In this document: in pieces, positions 25,341-34,013 of the stretch
Layout: each line of letters opens with the position of its first letter
How positions within the stretch are numbered: position 1 is the stretch's first letter
Assembly: GCF_017114995.1 (NCBI RefSeq)
Contig: NZ_JABXKL010000091.1
Location: forward strand, 124,001 to 188,000
Origin: Nostoc sp. NMS9
GTDB taxonomy: Bacteria > Cyanobacteriota > Cyanobacteriia > Cyanobacteriales > Nostocaceae
Direction: 5' to 3'
DNA length: 64,000 nt
The notes under the pieces: model-generated
Told to the model about the DNA's origin: nothing
The model's database searches: none
The model's input: the letters and a program-made list of their open reading frames with translations, nothing else
Translations under genes and position numbers: made by a program

Positions 25341-26651
25341 CTATTCCCTATTTCCCATTTGTAAAAAATCGCCGACTAAATAAAGGGAACCACACAAAAC
25401 GATTAAATCGTCTGTGGTAGCGGTTGAAATTGCGGCTGCTAGTGCTGTGAATAAATCTGGATGGATTTGGCGATCGCTTAATTCGGGACAGAGGTTGTAA
25501 GCTAGGTTTGATAAGTAGTCTAGGTCAGCGGAAGTTTTACCGGGCCAAGGTTCTACTGGTATTGGTACTATATAAAGGCGATCGCCTGGTCGCAGTAAAG
25601 CGGTAAAAATATCAGTATGATCCTTATCGGCAAACATTCCCATAACCCAATTCACTGGCTTGTGGTTAAGTGTATCTAAGCTGTCAACATACTGGCGGAG
25701 AACTTGGGCGGCGGCGGTATTATGAGCGCCATCAAGTAATAATTTATGGTTTTTCCAAGTAGTCCATTGCATCCGCCCTGGCCATTTAGTTTTGGCCATG
25801 CCGTTAATTATGGCTTCTTCTAAAATCTGCCAACCCTGTTGTTGGAGAATTTCTAAAGCAGCTAAAGCCAAAGCTGAATTAGTTAACTGAATTTGTCCCG
25901 CTAACGGCAAAGGGTATTTAATTAATTTTAAATTTTGAATTTTGAATTTTGAATTTTGAATTGTTTCATATTCTGCCCAGCCTGTAGCGATTTCATGGGC
26001 GCTTTGAGGTGTAAAAATTGGGCATTGTAATTCTAAGGCACGCGATCGCACCACTTTGTCTGCCTCTGGTGGTAATGGCCCAACAACAACAGGACATCCA
26101 GGTTTGAGAATACCTGCTTTTTCTCTAGCAATATCAGCGACGGTAGGGCCAAGTTGCTGCCAGTGTTCGCGGCTAATGGAAGTAATGAGTGTAACCAAGG
26201 GTTCCAAGCAGACATTGGTAGCATCTAAGCGCCCTCCTAGTCCGACTTCTACCACAGCCACATCAACTTGTTGCTGGGCAAAATATAACCAAGCAGCCGC
26301 CGTAATGACTTCAAACTGAGTTGCCGATTCGTCCTGATGACGAATAACCGCTTGGACTTTTTCTAATAATTGACTCAATTCCTCTGAGGAAATTGGCTGT
26401 TCATTCAGACAAATACGTTCCGTCCAATCAACTAAATGGGGGGAAGTATAGCGTCCTGTACGATAACCAGCCTCAGTTAGTACCGAGGAAAGATAGGCAC
26501 AGACTGAACCTTTGCCATTAGTGCCAGCAACATGAATTACTGGGACTTGCTGATGGGGATTGCCAAGATTTGCCAATAGATTGACAATGCGATCGAGTCC
26601 CAGGTGGACGCCAAAGCGTTGCAGCGGTTGTATTACAGAATCGATATCCAA
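25341..26651 (-). CDS. folC: Bifunctional folylpolyglutamate synthase / dihydrofolate synthase
   Basis: About 436 residues. P-loop VIHVAGTNGKGSVCAYLSS, then SPHLVDWTERI, VEVGLGGRLDATN, and LLLDGAHNTAAAQ in the C-terminal ligase domain. It adds glutamate to dihydropteroate and to folates. No ATG is available: homologues begin near DIDSVIQPLQRFG, so I took TTG at 26649-26651; a further TTG at 26691-26693 would add 14 residues (CPCLHSVLPTPHS) read entirely from repeat DNA. About 13 residues (IQNSKFKIQNLKL) in the middle are encoded by ttttgaa repeats at 25924-25963. The last codons also run into repeat DNA. Confidence 0.88.
   Translation of the reverse strand: MDIDSVIQPLQRFGVHLGLDRIVNLLANLGNPHQQVPVIHVAGTNGKGSVCAYLSSVLTEAGYRTGRYTSPHLVDWTERICLNEQPISSEELSQLLEKVQAVIRHQDESATQFEVITAAAWLYFAQQQVDVAVVEVGLGGRLDATNVCLEPLVTLITSISREHWQQLGPTVADIAREKAGILKPGCPVVVGPLPPEADKVVRSRALELQCPIFTPQSAHEIATGWAEYETIQNSKFKIQNLKLIKYPLPLAGQIQLTNSALALAALEILQQQGWQILEEAIINGMAKTKWPGRMQWTTWKNHKLLLDGAHNTAAAQVLRQYVDSLDTLNHKPVNWVMGMFADKDHTDIFTALLRPGDRLYIVPIPVEPWPGKTSADLDYLSNLAYNLCPELSDRQIHPDLFTALAAAISTATTDDLIVLCGSLYLVGDFLQMGNRE
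25924..25963. repeat. In-frame ttttgaa repeat inside folC
   Basis: Four to five ttttgaa/ttttaaa units lie within the folC reading frame and are translated as a short basic, polar insertion between the two ligase domains. The same unit is found in intergenic DNA at 25302-25322. Confidence 0.8.
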
Positions 26652-26743
26652 GGAATGGGGAGTGGGGAGTACAGAGTGGAGACAAGGGCACAAGGGGAAT
26701 AATCAATACCCAATGCCCCATGTCCAATACCCAATTAATGAAT

Positions 26744-26869
26744 TTAAGCTTCTCTATCCAAAAAGCCTTGAATTTGTCTTAAAGCGGCAGCGCCAATATT
26801 AAACACTGCCCAGCTAGCGGCAATAACAACTGGTGCTAAAACGATCGCTATACGAAAATCGATATCCAT
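26744..26869 (-). CDS. psbY: Photosystem II protein Y
   Basis: 41 residues: [20 protein letters not shown] followed by [21 protein letters not shown]. This is the single-helix PsbY protein, recognised by the hydrophobic span, the WAVFNIG...ALxQ(I/V)QGF motif and the length. It lies in the thylakoid membrane at the edge of photosystem II near cytochrome b559. The ATG (26867-26869) has AGGGG about 9 bases upstream. The frame is too short for many gene finders. It is encoded upstream of folC on the same strand, with ~90 bp of repeats between. Confidence 0.85.
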   Translation of the reverse strand: MDIDFRIAIVLAPVVIAASWAVFNIGAAALRQIQGFLDREA

Positions 26870-26979
26870 ATCTAAGAACCCCTCTTTTAAGTAGAAATTA
26901 AAGTTTTGTCAACAGCTCTCATTTTTATTCTTAGCTGAAGTGGGCAATTTTTCCAACTAGATATGTAAAGAATGTTTAA

Positions 26980-27075
26980 ATTATGGGGGATTGGGCATTG
27001 GGCATTGGGCATTAGTTATTCTTTCTCCCCGTGCTTCCTTATCTCCCTCATCTCCCTCATCCCCTTCTTCTCCGC
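26980..27075. repeat. Heptamer repeats (gggcatt and ctccctcat units)
   Basis: Three gggcatt units (26990-27013) and tandem tccctca units (27039-27063) lie between psbY and the gamma carbonic anhydrase gene. Confidence 0.7.
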
Positions 27076-27080
27076 ACTCC

Positions 27081-27608
27081 CTAAGCCTTGCTAAACCCAA
27101 TATCAGTACCCTTACCAGCATGAATTAAAGCTAACTTTTGGTAACGTTTAGCGTGTTCAATCAGTTCTGCGGCTTCAACATTTGTTACTTGGCGTAACAC
27201 TTTACCTGGAATACCGACAACTAGAGACAAAGGCGGTACATTTTTAGTTACCACTGCGCCAGCACCAATAATGCTACCAGCACCCACTCGTACCCCATCT
27301 AAAATCACTGCGCCTATGCCAATCAAACTTCCACGCTCAATGTAAGCAGAATGTACCACAGCGCGATGCCCTACGGTAACATGATCTTCTAAAATTGTTG
27401 GAAAACCAGCATCACCATGTAGAATTGCACCATCCTGAATATTTGTGCATTCGCCAATTTCAATCCGTTCTACATCTCCCCTCACCACTGCTCCATACCA
27501 AATGCTCACTCCTGTTGCTATATTTACCGAACCCATAACAACAGCATTGGATGCAATGAAGGCAGCTTGAGAAAAATCAGGAGATGTCCAGTAAGAAGCG
27601 GTAGACAC
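27081..27608 (-). CDS. Gamma carbonic anhydrase-like hexapeptide protein
   Basis: 175 residues from GTG at 27606-27608 (STASYWTSPDFSQAAFIA). The frame is open a further 26 codons, but that part resembles nothing and homologues start at MSTASYW. It is a left-handed beta helix of hexapeptide repeats (VSIWYGAVVRGDVERIEIGE, GAVILDGVRVGAGSIIGAG) with His residues in ILHGD, VTVGH and AVVHS that would bind the metal. Related proteins include YrdA, and the CcmM N-terminus. Whether it hydrates CO2 is not certain; it may instead be a structural homologue. The C-terminus KGTDIGFS is typical of the cyanobacterial form. Confidence 0.82.
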   Translation of the reverse strand: MSTASYWTSPDFSQAAFIASNAVVMGSVNIATGVSIWYGAVVRGDVERIEIGECTNIQDGAILHGDAGFPTILEDHVTVGHRAVVHSAYIERGSLIGIGAVILDGVRVGAGSIIGAGAVVTKNVPPLSLVVGIPGKVLRQVTNVEAAELIEHAKRYQKLALIHAGKGTDIGFSKA

Positions 27609-27847
27609 GATAGAATATGAATATGGTACCCAGGAACACTGGAGAAACTCCAACCTTTGAGGCTGGTTGCACAACCAGGATATCACAGCGTCAAGCCTCT
27701 ACGCTGAGGAAAACACTAGTGAACAATGTTCCTGCCGCAACACTGTGTCTATGCAGCAGTGAGCAAGTAACTCAAAGTGGTTGAGCCGAAGTGTATAATC
27801 CAACCCACTAGTGCTGGTGAAGACAAAATTATGTTTGTACGCACTTC

Positions 27848-28360
27848 ATGATGAATCCAGGTTTGCAGTACCCGATGTTTGGGCCGGAAATACAGTGTCC
27901 CCATTGTCGCCAGACTATTCCGGCGCTGACACTAACAGATACCTATTTGTGCCCTCGTCATGGCGCGTTTGAAGCTAATCCTAAAAATGGAGAGTTAATC
28001 CATTTGCAATCGGGGCGTCATTGGCGGAGGTGGAATAATGAATGGTATAGACAACATACTCATCCTGATGGTATTCGCTTTGAAATTCACGAAGCATTAG
28101 ATAAGCTCTATACCCAAGGCTTTCGAGCAACACGAGTGATTATTGCTCGACGCTATCAGGAATTGATGAGTGGCTACTTAGAACGCAGCACGCCTTGGCG
28201 TTCTGGACAACCAGAAGTTACTGCTGCGCGTTTGTACGGCTTACCCGTGGAGTTTAGCCCCGATACCTCAGATGATGCCTGTTGGGAAGTGATTAATTTT
28301 GACTTGGAAAAAGAGCCTGGTGTCCCTGTACGCTACCCTTATTTCAGGTTGTTTGAGTAA
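27848..28360 (+). CDS. TIGR02652 family protein, cyanobacterial zinc-ribbon-like
   Basis: 170 residues. Cys17-x-x-Cys20, then after 14 residues Cys35-x-x-His38, the exact CxxCx14CxxH spacing that defines this cyanobacteria-specific family. The rest is conserved basic and aromatic sequence (HWRRWNNEWYRQHTHPDG). It probably binds zinc. Function is unknown. A 79-bp repeat separates it from the next gene. Confidence 0.82.
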   Translation: MMNPGLQYPMFGPEIQCPHCRQTIPALTLTDTYLCPRHGAFEANPKNGELIHLQSGRHWRRWNNEWYRQHTHPDGIRFEIHEALDKLYTQGFRATRVIIARRYQELMSGYLERSTPWRSGQPEVTAARLYGLPVEFSPDTSDDACWEVINFDLEKEPGVPVRYPYFRLFE

Positions 28361-28438
28361 TGGTCATTTGTCATTAGTCATTTGTCATTAGTGAATAACA
28401 AAGGACAAATGACTAAGGACTAAGGACTAAGGACTAAT
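28361..28438. repeat. Heptamer repeats (tttgtcatta, ggactaa) up to a start codon
   Basis: tcatttgtcattag units (28363-28392) are followed by four ggactaa/gactaag units (28409-28437). The ATG of the VOC gene starts one base later, leaving no visible ribosome site other than the repeat's own aagga. Confidence 0.8.
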
Positions 28439-28882
28439 ATGCACCACGCCTCTATTCGGACTGCGAATATTCATCAAGCGATCGCTTTCTACGAACTTTT
28501 AGGGTTTACAATTTCAGAACGCTTTACCACAGGCTACACCCTAGCTTGCTGGATGGAAGGATTGGGCGGCAGAATTGAACTGATCCAAATTCCCGAACCA
28601 AAACCAGCCCCAGATGCCTTTGCTGATGAGCATTATGTAGGGTATTATCATCTCTCGTTCGATTTAACTGAGATTACACCAGATTTACCTAGCTGGTTGA
28701 CAAGTTTACAAGAACGTGTACTACTAACTGCTGAGAGTCAAACCGAAGGATCAGAACCGTTGAAGGTACTTTTAGAACCGACACAACAGCAAATAGGCGA
28801 TCGCATTTACGAAGTAGCTTTCATTGCTGATACTGATGGCTTACCTCTGGAATTCATTCGGGTTTTAGCAAAACTCCCATAA
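28439..28882 (+). CDS. VOC (glyoxalase/dioxygenase fold) family protein
   Basis: 147 residues. MHHASIRTANIHQAIAFYELLGFTISERF is a standard betaalphabetabetabeta module with the metal-binding His near the start; HYVGYYHLSFDL and GLPLEFIRVL close the second module, with a candidate His and Glu. It may be a lyase, dioxygenase or resistance protein; the substrate is unknown. The start is preceded directly by heptamer repeats. Confidence 0.78.
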   Translation: MHHASIRTANIHQAIAFYELLGFTISERFTTGYTLACWMEGLGGRIELIQIPEPKPAPDAFADEHYVGYYHLSFDLTEITPDLPSWLTSLQERVLLTAESQTEGSEPLKVLLEPTQQQIGDRIYEVAFIADTDGLPLEFIRVLAKLP

Positions 28883-29024
28883 TTTAGCTTTTTTATTACC
28901 TTTGTTGCTAATATATTGTTTTTCTGTATTGTTACTGAAGTCACAGATTTTTTTGCCAGATTAAAGTGTAGTCACTCACAAAAATAATTATGTAACTTAA
29001 TTTACAGATATATCTGCTAAATAC

Positions 29025-31937
29025 ATGTATGGATTTTCCAAATTTTATTCCAAATTTTATAAATATCCCTTGCCGTTATTACTTTTAAGTTTATGGCTAG
29101 TAGCTGTTTTTTTGTTGAGCGATCGACCTGCTCATAGCCAACATCCAGTTATATCTAACAAAGAAAAATATCAGTCAACCTTGCTAGCAAAAAGAATAAT
29201 GCCCTCAACACTGACAGAAAATGTCCGCAAGACAGTGCTGGAAAATGGTCTAACTGTCCTGACAAAGGAAGTGCATACTGCGCCAGTGGTGACGGTGCAG
29301 GTGTGGTACAAGGTTGGCTCACGTAACGAAGAACCGGGTGTGAATGGCATTGCCCACCAGTTGGAACACATGATGTTTAAAGGTACAAAAAACCGTCCAA
29401 TTCAATTTGGACGTTTGTTTAGTGCTTTAGGTAGTGATTCCAATGCTTTCACCAGCTACGACCAAACTGCATATTACGGTACTGTGGAACGAAACAAGCT
29501 AAAAGCGCTCTTGGTGCTGGAAGCAGACAGAATGCGAAATTCTCAGATTGAGCCGGAGCAATTAGCGAGTGAAAAGCGGGTAGTAATTTCGGAGTTGCAG
29601 GGTTACGAAAATAGTCCAGAATATCGTCTCAACCGTGCTGTCATGCAAGCGGTTTTTCCCAATCATGCTTATGGGTTGCCTGTAGGTGGCACTAAAGCTG
29701 ATGTTGAGAAATTTGAAGTTGAGCAGGTAGAAAAATATTACCGCAATTTTTACAGTCCTGATAATGCTGTCTTAGTGATTGTTGGAGATTTTCAAACTGC
29801 AAACACCCTCGAAACAATTAAAAAAGTGTTTGGTAAAGTAGCGAGGCAGGAGGCAGGGAGCAGGGGGCAGGAGGCAGGAGGCAGGGAGCAGGGGGCAGGG
29901 GGCAGGGGGCAGGAGACTGGAGTTAATTCTGTATCACTCAGCACTCAGCACGGGCTAAACGCCCCGCTACCGCTAACAGTACTCAGCACTCCCATAGTAT
30001 TGCGAGAACCGGGAGCAGGGCGGCTATTACAAGTTGTGTATCCGTTACCGGATGCAAATCAACCGGATGTCCCGGCGCTGGATGTGATGGATTACATCTT
30101 GACAGAGGGACGGAATTCTAGACTTTATCAGGCATTGGTGGAATCAGGTTTAGCTAGTGAAGTTACGGCATCCGTCACCAGTTTGCGAGAATCTGGCTGG
30201 TATGAGTTGTTGGTAACGGCTGGAACTAAACAAGATTTGAAAAAAATTGACTCAATGTTGAGTAGTGCGATCGCCAATGTAGCACAAAAAGGTGTGACAT
30301 CTGAGGAAGTAGAACGAGCTAAAACTCAACTAACAGCAGATGTAATTTTGAGTAATCGTGATATCACTTCTCAAGCAATGCGATTGGGCACTGATGAGAC
30401 AACTGTTGGTGATTATCGCTATACAGACCGCTATTTGGCAGCTGTTCGTCTGGTGAAGCAGACGGATGTTGTTGCTGTGATTAACAAATACTTGACAAAA
30501 GAATCGCGGACAGTAGGCTTTTTTGAACCAACCCAGAAGCGGATAACAGAAGTTGCTGACAAACCAGACTCAGCCCAAACTACAGAAAATTTCTCTCCTG
30601 GCGCACCTGTGCTTTTTTCTGAGGTGATGAAGTACTTACCGCCTGTGGATTTGGCTACAGATGCGATTCCCCAAGTCTTACCACAGGAATTTAAATTGAC
30701 TAACGGATTGCGGATATTACTGTTATCAGATCGGAGTACTCCCACCGTTACCTTGAGCGGTTATATTCAAGCTGGGACGGAATTTGATCCAGAGAATAAA
30801 GCTGGATTGGCTGCTTTTGTGGCAGATAATTTGCTAAATGGCACTAAGAGCAAGGATGTTTTTACTATTGCTAAAGTCTTAGGAGAACGAGGGGCAAGTC
30901 TAGACTTTCAAACCTACCGCGAAGGTGTGCATATCGAAGGTGATAGTTTAGCAGATGATTTGCCAATACTCCTAGAGATGTTGGCAGATGTTGTTAAAAA
31001 TAGTACCTTTCCAACCAAAGAGTTGGAACTGCATCGCCAACAAACCTTAACTGATTTGCAACAGGAATTAGATGAGCCATCAGAAGTAGCCAGAAGAGTA
31101 TTTGTTCAGTCAATTTATCCGAAAAAACATCCCTTACATACTTTTCCCACAGAGGAGAGTTTACAACAGATTCAGCGCCAGGATGTGATTAATTTCAAAA
31201 CTAAACATTATCGTCCAGATACAACAGTGCTAGCGCTGGTGGGAGATTTTGATCTAGACAAAGTGCGATCGCTCATTCACAATAAGTTTGGAGACTGGGA
31301 AGTTAGCGGTCAAGCACCCACATTAAAATATCCCCCGGTGGCAATGCCGGAGAAAATAGTAAGTGTTAACCCAGTTTTACCAGATAAAGCCCAAGCTGTA
31401 ACTTACATGGGTTACACAGGCATTAACCGTTACGATCCTCAATTCCATGCAGCCTTAGTGTTGAACCAGATTTTAGGAGGCGATACCTTATCTAGTAGAC
31501 TAGGTGCAGAAGTGCGCGATCGCCAAGGTTTGAGCTATGGAATTTATAGCTCCTTTCAAGCTGGAAAAAATGCAGGCACATTTTTGATAGAAATGCAAAC
31601 TAGTCCTGAAGATAGCAGTAAAGCGATCGCTAGTACCCGCCAGATGCTACAGCAAATCCATCAACAAGGTGTAACTGCACTAGAAGTAGAAACAGCTAAA
31701 CGCACCCTCATCAGCAACTACAACGTTTCGCTGGCAAATCCAGAGGAATTAACAGATAGAATTCTGATGAATGAGGTATACGGACTAGATAAAGTAGAAT
31801 TGCACTCCTTCACTGATAAAATCCAGAAAGTTACCCTTACCCAAGTTAACCAAGCGGCTCGTGAGTTACTCCACCCAGATCAAATCGTAGTCGTTACTGC
31901 TGGGCCATCTGTGTTAGCAGAGAAAAGTATTAGGTAG
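29025..31937 (+). CDS. M16 family zinc peptidase, two-domain fusion
   Basis: 970 residues. A signal peptide or anchor at about 15-32. The first M16 module has the inverted zinc motif HQLEH (111-115), the second (about 515-965) has GLAAFVADNL in the corresponding place and so is inactive, as in the alpha/beta pairs of processing peptidases. The pair should form a closed chamber that degrades short peptides in the periplasm. Bacterial relatives are often split into two adjacent genes; here they are joined. Residues 274-322 (Arg/Gly/Glu/Gln-rich, then STQHGLNAPLPLTVLSTP) are encoded by repeat DNA (29844-29990). Confidence 0.9.
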   Translation: MYGFSKFYSKFYKYPLPLLLLSLWLVAVFLLSDRPAHSQHPVISNKEKYQSTLLAKRIMPSTLTENVRKTVLENGLTVLTKEVHTAPVVTVQVWYKVGSRNEEPGVNGIAHQLEHMMFKGTKNRPIQFGRLFSALGSDSNAFTSYDQTAYYGTVERNKLKALLVLEADRMRNSQIEPEQLASEKRVVISELQGYENSPEYRLNRAVMQAVFPNHAYGLPVGGTKADVEKFEVEQVEKYYRNFYSPDNAVLVIVGDFQTANTLETIKKVFGKVARQEAGSRGQEAGGREQGAGGRGQETGVNSVSLSTQHGLNAPLPLTVLSTPIVLREPGAGRLLQVVYPLPDANQPDVPALDVMDYILTEGRNSRLYQALVESGLASEVTASVTSLRESGWYELLVTAGTKQDLKKIDSMLSSAIANVAQKGVTSEEVERAKTQLTADVILSNRDITSQAMRLGTDETTVGDYRYTDRYLAAVRLVKQTDVVAVINKYLTKESRTVGFFEPTQKRITEVADKPDSAQTTENFSPGAPVLFSEVMKYLPPVDLATDAIPQVLPQEFKLTNGLRILLLSDRSTPTVTLSGYIQAGTEFDPENKAGLAAFVADNLLNGTKSKDVFTIAKVLGERGASLDFQTYREGVHIEGDSLADDLPILLEMLADVVKNSTFPTKELELHRQQTLTDLQQELDEPSEVARRVFVQSIYPKKHPLHTFPTEESLQQIQRQDVINFKTKHYRPDTTVLALVGDFDLDKVRSLIHNKFGDWEVSGQAPTLKYPPVAMPEKIVSVNPVLPDKAQAVTYMGYTGINRYDPQFHAALVLNQILGGDTLSSRLGAEVRDRQGLSYGIYSSFQAGKNAGTFLIEMQTSPEDSSKAIASTRQMLQQIHQQGVTALEVETAKRTLISNYNVSLANPEELTDRILMNEVYGLDKVELHSFTDKIQKVTLTQVNQAARELLHPDQIVVVTAGPSVLAEKSIR
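29844..29990. repeat. In-frame repeat insertion inside the M16 peptidase gene
   Basis: Tandem ggcagga/gggagca/gggggca heptamers (29845-29917) are followed by a 'cactcagcac...gctaaacgcc...actcagcact' palindromic unit (29934-29990), both familiar as Nostoc intergenic DNA. The reading frame passes through all of it, giving a 49-residue insertion. Confidence 0.85.
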
Positions 31938-32037
31938 AGATAGGCACTGGGCATGGATAATATAAAAAATAGGTAAAGTGATTTTTGCCGCTACCTATTA
32001 ATTGTTCTTGCTCATCAGCATTGCCTTTTGAGAATTA

Positions 32038-32565
32038 ATGATGAAAATTTATAACTATTTTTACGAAATTGTAATTAAATCCCTTACTTTCACAATTTCT
32101 GCTTGGGTACAAATATTACAGCGGAACTACGTGATATTAACGTTGCTCCTAGCTCTAAATTTCATCGCTGCTACTCCAGCAATGGCGGCGAATTTGTCTG
32201 GCGATTTGCTCAAGCAACCAGCTACAGAAATTACAGTTAGCTTGGGTAATTCAGCTAACGAACTCAAGTTTGAGCCAAATCATTTGGAATTTGAGGTTGG
32301 CAAACGCTATCAACTACGGCTTACTAATCCCAGCCAACTGAAGCACTATTTTACCGCTAAAGATTTTGCCGATGGCATCTGGACACAAAAAGTTGAAGCA
32401 GGCAAAGTAGAAATCAAAGGAGCCATTCACGAACTAGAACTCAAGCCCAGTGCTGAAGCCGAATGGGTATTTGTCCCTCTGAAATCTGATACTTATGGCT
32501 TACGTTGTACAATACCAGGACATACAGAAGCAGGTATGACTGGAGAAATTGCCATCAAGAATTAA
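32038..32565 (+). CDS. Exported cupredoxin (type 1 copper) domain protein
   Basis: 175 residues. A hydrophobic segment at 31-49 ends in ATPAMAA, a signal-peptidase site. The mature domain carries the type-1 copper ligands His103, Cys157, His162 and Met167 in the order H...C-x4-H-x4-M (GLRCTIPGHTEAGM). It is likely a periplasmic or lumenal copper protein related to plastocyanin or to nitrosocyanin-like domains. Partner unknown; it stands alone between the peptidase and map. Confidence 0.82.
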   Translation: MMKIYNYFYEIVIKSLTFTISAWVQILQRNYVILTLLLALNFIAATPAMAANLSGDLLKQPATEITVSLGNSANELKFEPNHLEFEVGKRYQLRLTNPSQLKHYFTAKDFADGIWTQKVEAGKVEIKGAIHELELKPSAEAEWVFVPLKSDTYGLRCTIPGHTEAGMTGEIAIKN

Positions 32566-32915
32566 AAATTAAATATAACTGAGCTAAATACAACATTTCA
32601 TGAAATTCTTTGCGTACCCTTGCGCTTACCTTTGTGCCCCTCTGCGTTTAAATTCCAACCCTCAATTCATCACAATTTTAGACAAAACTGTACCAACTCC
32701 CATAGTACGTTGTGAAAAATAACTTAGGGCGTTTTTGATTCAAGTCCAACACATTAGGAGTATCTAAATATGTTATTCTATATACATTAGCGCCCAAAAT
32801 AGAAGAATCCCTATCAGGGATTAAAATAACTTAAATTATAGATATTATTTCTCAATTAATCTAGAGAAAGCATTGATACTTCAGCGTCAGAGCCACCAGT
32901 AATTATTAATTTCCT
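32566..32915. other. Gene-free region with a lone CRISPR-repeat-like hairpin
   Basis: It contains a common Nostoc fragment of the 'cttgcgcttacctttgtg' type (32618-32640) and a hairpin aatccct-atc-agggatt (32806-32822) followed by aaaat. No gene is seen. The promoter for map is presumably near 32880. Confidence 0.4.
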
Positions 32916-33743
32916 ATGAACATTTTCAGTAACTTACTTTCCCAAGCGACTCAGCCTGCACCTGCGAAAAAACAGCGCCGAGGAATTGAAATTAAATCGC
33001 CGCGTGAAATTGAAATCATGCGGCAATCATCGGCAATTGTAGCAACTGTCCTAAAAGAAATTTCCGAGCTAGTAAAGCCAGGAATGACAACGGCTGATTT
33101 GGATGCTTATGCAGAAAAACGCATCCGCGAAATGGGTGCAACACCGAGTTTTAAAGGATATCACGGTTTTCCAGGTTCTATTTGCTCCAGCATTAACAAT
33201 GAAGCAGTACATGGCATTCCTAGCCCCAAGAAAGTGATTCGTGTCGGAGATGTATTAAAAGTAGATACGGGCGCTTATTACCAAGGCTTTCATGGTGATT
33301 CTTGCATTTCAATTGCTGTCGGTGAAGTGACGCAAGAAGCTGCTAAATTAATTCGCGTAGCAGAAGAAGCTTTATATAAGGGTATTGAGCAAGTTAAGGC
33401 TGGTGTATATCTGCTTGACTTAGCTGGAGCAATTGAAGATCATGTGAAATCTAACGGCTTTAGTATAGTCGAAGAATTCACTGGACACGGTGTTGGTCGT
33501 AACCTGCATGAAGAACCTTCAGTATTTAACTATCGTACTCGTGAGATGCCAAATGTTAAACTCCGGGCGGGGATGACGCTAGCAATTGAGCCAATTTTAA
33601 ATGCAGGTTCCAGACACACACGGACATTATCTGACCGTTGGACAGCAGTTACTATGGATAATTCTTTGTCGGCTCAATTTGAGCATACAGTTTTGGTAAC
33701 GGAGACTGGTTATGAGATTTTGACTGACCGTTCTAAAGTGTAA
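32916..33743 (+). CDS. map: Methionine aminopeptidase, type I
   Basis: 275 residues. The five metal ligands are in place: Asp in VDTGAYYQG, Asp in GFHGDSC, His in [13 protein letters not shown], Glu in AIEPILNAG and Glu in [10 protein letters not shown]. It removes the N-terminal methionine from new proteins in the cytoplasm. The basic N-terminal extension (residues 1-28) is common in cyanobacterial copies. A clear terminator follows. Confidence 0.94.
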   Translation: MNIFSNLLSQATQPAPAKKQRRGIEIKSPREIEIMRQSSAIVATVLKEISELVKPGMTTADLDAYAEKRIREMGATPSFKGYHGFPGSICSSINNEAVHGIPSPKKVIRVGDVLKVDTGAYYQGFHGDSCISIAVGEVTQEAAKLIRVAEEALYKGIEQVKAGVYLLDLAGAIEDHVKSNGFSIVEEFTGHGVGRNLHEEPSVFNYRTREMPNVKLRAGMTLAIEPILNAGSRHTRTLSDRWTAVTMDNSLSAQFEHTVLVTETGYEILTDRSKV

Positions 33744-33768
33744 TTTTTAGTTGTAATTATCTGTTTTT

Positions 33769-33817
33769 AAGAGAGGTGAAGCGTCGAAAGAGGACGATTT
33801 ACCTCTTTACTTTTTTT
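33769..33817 (+). terminator. Rho-independent terminator of map
   Basis: aagagaggtgaagcgtc (33769-33785) pairs with gacgatttacctctt (33793-33807) and is followed by ttactttttttaa. Confidence 0.7.
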
Positions 33818-34013
33818 AACCCACATTCCACAGATTAATTTGAAAATATTAGTATTTTCTATAATCCTACTAGAACAAAGCTTAAGGTCAAGGGGGTTAT
33901 TTTTATATCTAAAAATAGTCACATTAATAGCTAATTTAGATGCATTTGCCCTGCTTCCTATGCTAGTGAGGTCTAACCTCAGATATAAAGCCTTTCAATT
34001 TTGAGGATGTACC

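Noticed and set aside
32806-32822. Possible CRISPR array
   Set aside because: Only one repeat-like hairpin; no second repeat at 60-75 bp spacing and no cas genes in the window.
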